A stretch of 64,000 nt of DNA from Nitrobacter sp051535235 (GTDB lineage: Bacteria; Pseudomonadota; Alphaproteobacteria; Rhizobiales; Xanthobacteraceae): contig NZ_JBPPLZ010000008.1 in assembly GCF_051535235.1 (NCBI RefSeq), positions 76,112-140,111 on the forward strand, read 5' to 3'. Position numbers and translations under genes: made by a program. Below, one piece after another: positions 57,680 through 64,000 of the stretch. The notes under the pieces were generated by a model. The model was not told the DNA's origin, made no database searches, and was given only the letters and a program-made list of their open reading frames with translations. Every line of letters begins with the position of its first letter. Within the stretch, counting starts at the first letter, position 1.

Positions 57680-58405
57680 TCAGCGGCCAGGCTTGTTGCG
57701 GTTGCGCCTGGCGAGCACGTTGAACAGTTCGACCGCCGCCGAGAACGCCATCGCAAAGTAGATGTAAGCGCGCGGGATATGGAAATGGAATCCGTCCGCG
57801 ACGAGCGCGACCCCGATCAGTACAAGAAACGTCAGCGCCAGCATCTTGGTCGTCGGATGCTCGGCGACGAACCGCGCCACCGGTCCCGACGATACATACA
57901 TGACGAAACATGCGATGATGACGGCAGCGATCATGATCTCGAGATCCTTGGCCATGCCGATCGCCGTGATGATCGAGTCGAGCGAGAACACCATGTCAAC
58001 GATGATGATCTGCACGATGATCCAGAAAAATGCGCTCGATTTCGAAACTCCCCGTTCCTCGGGTTCGCGCGCTTCCACCTCGCCGTGGATCTCGTGCGTC
58101 GCCTTGGCGATCAGGAACAGGCCGCCGCCAATCAGGATGACGTCGCGCCAGGAAAAGGCGAATTCCTTTACCGTGAAAACCGGCGTTGTCAGGCCGATCA
58201 GCCAAACCAGAATGCTCAGCAGAAGAATGCGGAAGACCAGCGCCAGCGCCAGGCCGATCTGGCGCGCCCGCTTCGCTTGCGGTGGCGGAATACGAGACAC
58301 GATCACCGACAGGAAAATGACGTTGTCGATGCCCAGCACGATCTCCAATACCGTCAGCGTCAACAGCGCGGCCCATGCTTCCGGGCTGGTCAGCAGTTCG
58401 ATCAT
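57680..58405 (-). CDS. TerC-family integral membrane protein
   Basis: 241 residues with about seven hydrophobic helices. Signature: LEIVLGIDNVIFLSVIV, RHR-like basic loop and IIVDMVFSLDSIITAIGMAKD. TerC proteins have been linked to tellurite resistance and to metal export in the exoprotein secretion setting; the substrate here is unknown. The ATG at 58405 overlaps the pcs stop (ATGA), so both are coupled. Confidence 0.9.
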   Translation of the reverse strand: MIELLTSPEAWAALLTLTVLEIVLGIDNVIFLSVIVSRIPPPQAKRARQIGLALALVFRILLLSILVWLIGLTTPVFTVKEFAFSWRDVILIGGGLFLIAKATHEIHGEVEAREPEERGVSKSSAFFWIIVQIIIVDMVFSLDSIITAIGMAKDLEIMIAAVIIACFVMYVSSGPVARFVAEHPTTKMLALTFLVLIGVALVADGFHFHIPRAYIYFAMAFSAAVELFNVLARRNRNKPGR

Positions 58406-59133
58406 CGGTTTTCTGGCCTCAGGACACGGATCACGGCATCGCCGCAGACGACGTAAAGCGCAATGGCGCACAGCGTTGCGGTGACCGGCGTCGCCACATC
58501 GAAATCCTTCGCAACGGTCACGATCGCCAGCGCCGCCCATACAGCGATCAGCGAGAGGTTGAGGCCGCGCAGCCGCTTCACCCGCACAGGGTGCAACACC
58601 TTGACGGGCACGAACGTCAAAACGATGAGCGCTGCGATGGCCAGCGTTGATATCGCCGGGGATGGATGCAGCAGGAACAGGTAGAACGCGGCTGCATTCC
58701 ACAGCGCCGGAAAGCCGCGAAAGTGATTGTCATCCGTCTTCATCCGGCGGTCGGCGAAATAAAGCGCACCGCTGATGACGATACCCACGCCCAGCAACGG
58801 CGCTGCGACCGGCAGCAGCAGCCCGCTCGCAATAACAGCATAGGCGGGAACGAACACGTAGGTCACAAAATCGACCACGAGGTCCAGCACCTCGCCCGAC
58901 CAGTTCGGCTGCACGACTTCGACGTTCAGCCGCCGCGCGATCGGCCCGTCCAGGCCGTCGATCACGAGCGCGAGGCCAAGCCAGGCGAACATGGCCGCCC
59001 AGTGCTCCCGCACTCCTTCAAGCAGCGCAAGCAGCGCAACGCCGGCCCCGCTTGCCGTAAAAACATGCACGAACAACGCGGCCGTACGCGACGTTCCGGG
59101 GTCGGGAGGATCTTGCCGGCTTGACTGGCTCAT
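58402..59133 (-). CDS. pcs: Phosphatidylcholine synthase (CDP-alcohol phosphatidyltransferase)
   Basis: 243-residue membrane enzyme that condenses choline with CDP-diacylglycerol, the rhizobial route to phosphatidylcholine. The CDP-alcohol motif is DGLDGPIARRLNVEVVQPNWSGEVLDLVVDF, with the Asp residues spaced as in this family. Several membrane helices follow. It is divergent from the FAD monooxygenase and overlaps terC. Confidence 0.93.
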   Translation of the reverse strand: MSQSSRQDPPDPGTSRTAALFVHVFTASGAGVALLALLEGVREHWAAMFAWLGLALVIDGLDGPIARRLNVEVVQPNWSGEVLDLVVDFVTYVFVPAYAVIASGLLLPVAAPLLGVGIVISGALYFADRRMKTDDNHFRGFPALWNAAAFYLFLLHPSPAISTLAIAALIVLTFVPVKVLHPVRVKRLRGLNLSLIAVWAALAIVTVAKDFDVATPVTATLCAIALYVVCGDAVIRVLRPENR

Positions 59134-59283
59134 TGACCCATCTTGCTATCAGGAATTGCGCCGGTTTGCATAACGGGTCTTGCGGCGTTACGCCGCTTGA
59201 ATGATTGGGAACATGACCGACCAGCGTTAACAATGTTCGCCGGCGGGCTTGAAAATGTCGCCCCGAATGCCGATTGTCGATTG

Positions 59284-60510
59284 ATGAACGAAAGCACGAA
59301 GACGGATACCGTTTACGACGTCGCGGTGGTCGGCGGCGGGCCCGCCGGTCTGGCGGCGGCGATCGCGCTATCCGATGCGGGCGCCCGCACGGCGCTGATC
59401 GCCCGGCGTGTGACTTATGGCGATAACCGGACAACGGCGCTGCTTGGTGGCTCGGTTGATTTCTTGCGGCAGCTTGACGTGTGGGCTCGTTGCGAGGCGG
59501 ACGCTGCGGCTCTCCGTGTCATGCGGCTCGTCGACGATACCGGACGTCTTATCCGCGCTCCGGAGGTACGTTTTTCGGCCGAAGAGATCGGACTCGATGC
59601 ATTCGGCTACAACATCGAAAACCGCGCACTGATGGCCGCCATGGAGGCGCGCGCCGCGGAAGCCGGCAACCTCACGCGGATCGACGGTGAAGCGGAGCAT
59701 GTGATACCGGACGATGCCGCGGTCACCATCACGACGCGGCAGGGAGAGACGCTGATCGCACATCTCGTCGTCGGAGCCGACGGGCGTCAGTCGCTTTGCC
59801 GCAAAGCCGCCGGCATCGACGTCACGCGCCGCCCACTCGATCAGGCTGCATTGACGTTCAACATCGCTCATGCCCGGCCCCACAAGAATATCTCGACCGA
59901 ATTTCACACACCGCATGGTCCCTGCGTTTTTGTGCCGTTGCCGGGGGACCGTTCCAGCGTGGTATGGGTCGCCTCTCCCAAGGAGGCAGCGCGGCTCAAG
60001 GAGCTTAGTGATGATGACCTGGCCGAGACCGCCGAACGGCAATTGCATTCGATCCTGGGACAGCTCCGTGTCGAACCGGGCCGAAATCTGTTTCCCCTCG
60101 CGATAGAGCGACCTGCGCGCTTCGCAGGCGACCGCATCGTGCTGGTCGGCGAATCCGCCCATGTTCTGCCACCGTTCGGCGCCCAGGGCCTGAACATGGG
60201 TCTGCGCGATGCTGCTGACATCGCAACGGTCGTCCGTGACGCACTATCGTCCGGAGAGGACCCCGGATCGCCTCGCACCCTCGCGCGGTTCGAAACGGCG
60301 CGGCGCAGCGACGTGCTGAGTCGGACGTTGGCGATCGACCTCGCCAACCGGTCGCTGCTGAGCGAGTTTCTTCCGATTCAGACCGCGCGCGCGCTCGGGC
60401 TGCACCTGATCAGCGGGATCGGCCCGCTTCGACGTCTTGCCATGCGCGAGGGTCTCTCGCCATCGTGGCGGCGACCTCCCTACAGGGAAACGCGGTCCGG
60501 CCGGCCTTGA
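59284..60510 (+). CDS. UbiH/Coq6-family FAD-dependent monooxygenase
   Basis: 408 residues. It has FAD-binding GxGxxG in VAVVGGGPAGLAAAI, DG motif VVGADGRQSLCRKAAGI and a GD motif variant LVGESAHVLPPFGAQGLNMGLRDAAD. This is the ubiquinone hydroxylase/aromatic monooxygenase pattern, and a ubiquinone ring hydroxylase role is likely. The ATG at 59284 is chosen; an upstream frame to 59143 is not supported. It is divergent from pcs. Confidence 0.88.
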   Translation: MNESTKTDTVYDVAVVGGGPAGLAAAIALSDAGARTALIARRVTYGDNRTTALLGGSVDFLRQLDVWARCEADAAALRVMRLVDDTGRLIRAPEVRFSAEEIGLDAFGYNIENRALMAAMEARAAEAGNLTRIDGEAEHVIPDDAAVTITTRQGETLIAHLVVGADGRQSLCRKAAGIDVTRRPLDQAALTFNIAHARPHKNISTEFHTPHGPCVFVPLPGDRSSVVWVASPKEAARLKELSDDDLAETAERQLHSILGQLRVEPGRNLFPLAIERPARFAGDRIVLVGESAHVLPPFGAQGLNMGLRDAADIATVVRDALSSGEDPGSPRTLARFETARRSDVLSRTLAIDLANRSLLSEFLPIQTARALGLHLISGIGPLRRLAMREGLSPSWRRPPYRETRSGRP

Positions 60511-60630
60511 ATAGCGGCGTTGATGGTCCGTGCGGATTACTGACGCGAAACGTCCCTCACCCCGAACGGGGAACCCCGATTCTGCCGCTTACCTCTAGCT
60601 TCGGCCTTAATCCTGGTCTATTCGACGAGG

Positions 60631-60963
60631 ATGGGAAAAGCGCGCATCGCCAGGTTTCAGATCGGCCAGATCGTTCGCCACCGGGTTTTTTCGTTCCGGG
60701 GCGTGATTTTCGATATCGATCCCGTCTTCGACAACACCGAGGAATGGTGGCTCTCGATCCCGGAGGATGTCCGGCCGCACAAGGACCAGCCGTTCTACCA
60801 TCTGCTCGCCGAAAACGCGGATTCCGAATACGTGGCCTACGTGTCCGAGCAGAACCTGTTGCCGGACGATTCCGGCAAGCCGATCCGGCATTCGCAGGTG
60901 GCGGAGATTTTCGTCAAGGATAAATCCGGCAGCTATCGTCCGCGCAATCCGTCGTTCAACTGA
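60631..60963 (+). CDS. hspQ: Heat shock protein HspQ
   Basis: 110 residues. The family pattern ARFQIGQIVRHRVFSFRGVIFDIDPVF followed by PEDVRPHKDQPFYHLLAENADSEYVAYVSEQNL is a clear HspQ/YccV hemimethylated-DNA-binding fold. In E. coli HspQ affects DnaA stability and Lon specificity. It is followed by repeat copy C and a terminator. Confidence 0.95.
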   Translation: MGKARIARFQIGQIVRHRVFSFRGVIFDIDPVFDNTEEWWLSIPEDVRPHKDQPFYHLLAENADSEYVAYVSEQNLLPDDSGKPIRHSQVAEIFVKDKSGSYRPRNPSFN

Positions 60964-60965
60964 AG

Positions 60966-61072
60966 CTATAGCGTTTTCAAGCGAAGTGGCTACCGGTTCG
61001 CGTAAAGAAAACGCGTCAAATCAAAAACATGGAGCTCCGCTTCTGATTCCATCAGAAGCGGAAGGGCTCTAG
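60966..61072. repeat. Dispersed palindromic repeat, family 1, copy C (near-complete)
   Basis: Full 107-base element running from CTATAGCGTTTTC to GGGCTCTAG. It has two inverted repeats: GCGTTTTC with GAAAACGC, and CCGCTTCTGAT with ATCAGAAGCGG. It lies immediately downstream of hspQ. Other copies are at 9062-9122 and about 30174-30263. Confidence 0.88.
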
Positions 61073-61096
61073 GTTTTTCATCCGTTACGGATCGAT

Positions 61097-61124
61097 AAAA
61101 AAGGCGCTCCATCGAGCGCCTTTT
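61097..61124. terminator. Bidirectional intrinsic terminator
   Basis: AAGGCGCTC (61101-61109) and GAGCGCCTT (61114-61122) with A-rich left and T-rich right flanks. It serves convergent hspQ and ialB, the stronger T-tract being on the minus strand. Confidence 0.85.
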
Positions 61125-61193
61125 CCGTTTGCCTTCCGAAGAGTGCTGGAGTCTGTTTTCAACTGCGTTGAATCAGACTCGTCGCTTATTTTT

Positions 61194-61250
61194 TTGTTTG
61201 AGCATGATCTTTTCCGAAAGCCAGTTTTCCACTTTCGGGATCATGCTCTA
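61194..61250. repeat. Dispersed palindromic repeat, family 2
   Basis: AGCATGATC (61201-61209) pairs with GATCATGCT (61239-61247), and CCGAAAG (61214-61220) with CTTTCGG (61232-61238), a long interrupted hairpin. The pattern is a known type of repeat in Bradyrhizobiaceae genomes. Its end provides the TAG stop of ialB. Only one copy lies in this window. Confidence 0.8.
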
Positions 61251-61988
61251 TTGCTTGGCGGCAGGGGCTGAACCCGCATTCTGCTGGGTAGCCTCGAGCT
61301 TCGCGCGCGCTTCAGCGGCCCGCTTTTGCAGTTCTTCCTGCAGCTTCTTTTGGGTCTCCTCGAACACCTTCGGATCGGTCGGCGGGCCGTCATAAGCCTT
61401 GGCGAATTCTGCCAGAGGCAACGGCAGCGTCAGCGGTGCGCCGTTGGAGTTGATCGCCTGAACGATCAGGTTCTGCCCCTTCTTGAGGTTCGCGAGCATG
61501 TCCGCGGTCAGTTCGTAATCGGACATGCAGCCGTTGGCGAAGCAGATAACGTAAGGGCTTTGCTGCGGCGGATTGTTGTCGATGATGATGCGTGTTCCGT
61601 GGACGAGTTGCATGCCGAGCGGCAGCGTGACGCGAAGTATTTTCTTCGGCTCGCCTTCGGGCTCGATGATGACCGCCGCGATCACAGGCTGGCCGGACTC
61701 GATCCGCCCGTCCTTGCCGGTGAAGCAGACCTGCTTGGCCTTGGCGTCCTGGCCCTTCAGGCAGAACTTGGTCCAAGGCGCGTAAATCAGTTGCACCTGC
61801 TGGTCGGCCGGGGCTGCGGCCGGAGCCTGGGCTGCCTTTGGCGGAGCGGCCGTCTTGCCCTTGGCGGCGGGAGCATTCTGGGCGAGAGCATCAGACATAA
61901 AAGGTACAGCCGCCAGCGTCGCCGCGGCCAACAGGGCGAAGGCCCGTTCGCGCGGCCGGGCCGTCGCAGCCAAGAGACGAAAATTCAT
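61248..61988 (-). CDS. Invasion-associated locus B (IalB) family protein
   Basis: 246 residues. An N-terminal signal peptide (RERAFALLAAATLAAVPFMSDALAQ) is followed by an Ala/Pro/Lys linker, then the IalB domain (VQLIYAPWTKFCLKGQDAKAKQVCFTGKDGRIESG ... LPLGMQLVHGTRIIIDNNPPQQSPYVICFANGCMSDYELTADML) with paired cysteines, and a helical C-terminus. It is probably periplasmic. The ATG at 61988 gives the signal peptide. The stop is inside the family 2 repeat. Confidence 0.9.
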   Translation of the reverse strand: MNFRLLAATARPRERAFALLAAATLAAVPFMSDALAQNAPAAKGKTAAPPKAAQAPAAAPADQQVQLIYAPWTKFCLKGQDAKAKQVCFTGKDGRIESGQPVIAAVIIEPEGEPKKILRVTLPLGMQLVHGTRIIIDNNPPQQSPYVICFANGCMSDYELTADMLANLKKGQNLIVQAINSNGAPLTLPLPLAEFAKAYDGPPTDPKVFEETQKKLQEELQKRAAEARAKLEATQQNAGSAPAAKQ

Positions 61989-62253
61989 TGCGGAAAACCC
62001 TTTCTGAACGATGGCGCCCGAACGCCGCGACGCAGGCACCGACACCCCGACCGTTGGCGGCTGTCTCTTAGCGAAATGAGGCGGTTACGTGACAGATGGC
62101 CCTATCACGTTCAATTGCCCGCGTTCAATACAGGGACCATCGAAAACAGCAATGGTAACAGATGTTTTTGGTCTTTTCCGTGCCCGGCGACGCCTGTGGT
62201 AGGATTCGGCTGTGCGCCAGGCCGAATCAAACCGGACCCTACGACTGAAACCG

Positions 62254-64000
62254 ATGGCGCGCCGCCGCGACCTGATCGGGCTGTGCATGAGCCTCATGGT
62301 CGCGCTTGGCGCCATGGGATGGTCAGAAAGCGTTTCGGCAAGTCCGAGTTACGCCATCGCGATGCACGGCAAACCGGCCTTGCCGGCCGATTTCAGCCAG
62401 ATGCCTTACGCAAACCCGGACGCGCCGAAGGGTGGCCGGCTGGTGCAGGGCGTTCCAGGCAGCTTCGACAGCCTCAATCCGTTCATCGTCAAGGGCCTCG
62501 CTTTCCAACAAATACGCGGATTCGTGGTCGAGAGCCTGATGGCGAGAGGCAACGACGAACCCTTCACGCTTTACGGCCTCCTGGCGGACAGCATCGACAC
62601 GGACGAGGCACGAACCTACGCCACCTTCCACCTCAACCCGCTGGCGCGTTTTTCCGACGGACAACCCGTCCGTGCCGAGGATGTGCTGTTTTCCTGGCAA
62701 CTCCTGCGCGACAAAGGACGTCCCAACCATCGCCAGTATTATTCGAAGGTCGCAAAGGCCGAGGCGCTCGACGAGCGCACGGTGCGCTTCGATTTCGGCG
62801 GAACCGGAGATCGCGAACTGCCGCTGATTCTCGGTCTGATGCCGATCTTGCCGAAACACGCGATCGACGCCGCGACGTTCGAGCAGACCTCGATGACCGC
62901 GCCGCTGGGTTCCGGGCCGTATCGCGTAACCGCGGTGAAGCCCGGGGCGAGTGTCACGCTGACGCGCAATCCGGACTATTGGGGGCGTGACCTACCGGTC
63001 AATCGCGGCCTGTGGAATTTCGGGGAGATCAGGTTCGACTTCTATCGCGAAGCCAATAGTCAGTTCGAAGCCTTCAAACGCGGATTGTACGATTTTCGCG
63101 TCGAGACCGAACCGCTGCGCTGGCATGACGGATACGATTTTCCCGCCGCCCGCAACGGTCAGCTTGTTCGCGAGGCCATCAAGACCGGCCTGCCCGCGCC
63201 GACGGAATATCTGGTCTTCAATACGCGGCGTCCGGTGTTCTCCGACATCCGTGTCCGCCAAGCGCTGACGCTGCTGTTCGATTTCGAGTGGATCAATCGC
63301 AACTATTTCTTCGGGCTTTACAGCCGCGCCGGCGGCTTCTTCGCGGGATCGGAACTGTCAGCCTATGCGCGCCCCGCCGATGAACGGGAACGCTCGCTGC
63401 TGAAGCCGTTCGGCTCGGCCGTGCGGCAGGATATCCTCGACGGCAGCTATCGTCTGCCGGTGACGGACGGTTCGGGCCGCGATCGCAAGGCGCTGCGCGC
63501 CGCTCTCGCCCTGCTGTCGCAAGCCGGTTACGAGCTTGACGGGACGGTTCTGCGCGACCGCTCGACAGGGGTGCCCCTCGCCTTCGAGATCCTGGTGACG
63601 ACGCGCGACCAGGAACGAATCGCGCTCACCTATGCGCGCGATCTCAAGCGGGCCGGGATTGAAGTCACCGTGCGTTCGGTCGATGCCGTCCAGTTCGACC
63701 AGCGGCGGCTCGCTTTCGATTTCGACATGATCCAGAACCGCTGGGATCAATCGTTGTCGCCGGGCAATGAGCAGTCGTTTTACTGGGGCAGCGAGGCCGC
63801 CGACATCCAGGGAACGCGAAATTACATGGGCGCGAAAAATCCGGCGGTCGATGCCATGATCGCCGCCCTGCTTGAGGCCCGGAGCCGGTCCGATTTCGTG
63901 GATGCGGTTCGCGCGCTCGACCGGGCCCTGATGTCCGGCTTCTACGTAATTCCGGTCTACAACGTCCAAGAGCAATGGATTGCACGCTGGAATCGGATAG
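62254..64000 (+). CDS. YejA-like ABC transporter substrate-binding protein (3' partial)
   Basis: At least 582 residues, open at the right window edge. N-terminal signal peptide (LIGLCMSLMVALGAMGWSESVSA) and the family 5 solute-binding motif (YAIAMHGKPALPADFSQMPYANPDAPKGGRLV). The overall pattern matches YejA-type oligopeptide/microcin-C-like transporter proteins, so the yejBEF permease genes may follow. A GTG at 62212 is an alternative start. It is divergent from ialB, with a 265-base gap in which no gene is seen. Confidence 0.9.
   Translation, partial: MARRRDLIGLCMSLMVALGAMGWSESVSASPSYAIAMHGKPALPADFSQMPYANPDAPKGGRLVQGVPGSFDSLNPFIVKGLAFQQIRGFVVESLMARGNDEPFTLYGLLADSIDTDEARTYATFHLNPLARFSDGQPVRAEDVLFSWQLLRDKGRPNHRQYYSKVAKAEALDERTVRFDFGGTGDRELPLILGLMPILPKHAIDAATFEQTSMTAPLGSGPYRVTAVKPGASVTLTRNPDYWGRDLPVNRGLWNFGEIRFDFYREANSQFEAFKRGLYDFRVETEPLRWHDGYDFPAARNGQLVREAIKTGLPAPTEYLVFNTRRPVFSDIRVRQALTLLFDFEWINRNYFFGLYSRAGGFFAGSELSAYARPADERERSLLKPFGSAVRQDILDGSYRLPVTDGSGRDRKALRAALALLSQAGYELDGTVLRDRSTGVPLAFEILVTTRDQERIALTYARDLKRAGIEVTVRSVDAVQFDQRRLAFDFDMIQNRWDQSLSPGNEQSFYWGSEAADIQGTRNYMGAKNPAVDAMIAALLEARSRSDFVDAVRALDRALMSGFYVIPVYNVQEQWIARWNRI

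Noticed and set aside
61326..62990. A long plus-strand frame of about 550 codons
   Set aside because: It is antisense to ialB and out of frame with the YejA-like gene; its translation is Arg-rich low-complexity sequence with no family pattern.

Overview
The window is high-GC alphaproteobacterial chromosome. Gene content and order (ntrB-ntrC-ntrY-ntrX-dat-hfq-hflX, a phosphatidylcholine synthase, IalB-family and PilZ proteins, small rhizobial hypothetical proteins) and two dispersed palindromic repeat families point to the order Hyphomicrobiales, most likely Nitrobacteraceae/Bradyrhizobiaceae (Nitrobacter, Afipia, Rhodopseudomonas or Bradyrhizobium). The genus cannot be fixed from the sequence alone.

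Left host part (1-33.3 kb). It opens with two nitrogen-related two-component systems (NtrB/NtrC and NtrY/NtrX), then a D-amino acid aminotransferase, the RNA chaperone Hfq and the GTPase HflX. Next come a GabD-type dehydrogenase, MazG, QueC, a heavy-metal RND efflux operon (a small His/Cys protein followed by czcCBA), a TRAP transporter (DctP plus fused DctQM) beside an acyl-CoA ligase, and a long minus-strand housekeeping run. Read in transcription order that run is PilZ, RlpA, D,D-carboxypeptidase, Tmk, HolB, MetG (with a long Lys/Arg-rich N-terminal extension), TatD and an MBL-fold hydrolase.

Integrated element (33330-50444, about 17.1 kb). A P4-type tyrosine integrase sits just downstream of an intact tRNA-Ser(UGA). 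The last 15 bases of the tRNA region are repeated at 50430-50444, which defines attL and attR. Inside are, from the right, an AlpA-like regulator, a DUF3102-like protein, a primase-polymerase/DUF3987 helicase, an iteron-rich AT-rich intergenic region that may be a replication origin, an HTH protein, an overlapping gene chain containing an HK97-type prohead protease and an HNH nuclease, a tail-fibre-like protein, a short tape-measure-like protein and an Ntn-hydrolase-like protein. Cargo includes an ImmA/IrrE protease with a membrane protein, a ribbon-helix-helix regulator with palindromic operators, an outer membrane barrel and a DUF883-like protein. No major capsid, portal, large terminase, tail tube or lysis gene was found, so this is either a phage-satellite-like element or a heavily deleted prophage.

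Right host part (50.4-64 kb). Small membrane and acidic hypothetical proteins, a DUF2147 protein and a cupin are followed by the 5-oxoprolinase genes pxpBCA, a quinone oxidoreductase, TerC, phosphatidylcholine synthase, a UbiH-like FAD monooxygenase, HspQ and IalB. The window ends inside a YejA-like peptide-binding protein. The most unusual items are the element and its candidate origin, the paired GTGGTACCAC palindromes at the RHH gene, and the histone-like tail on MetG.
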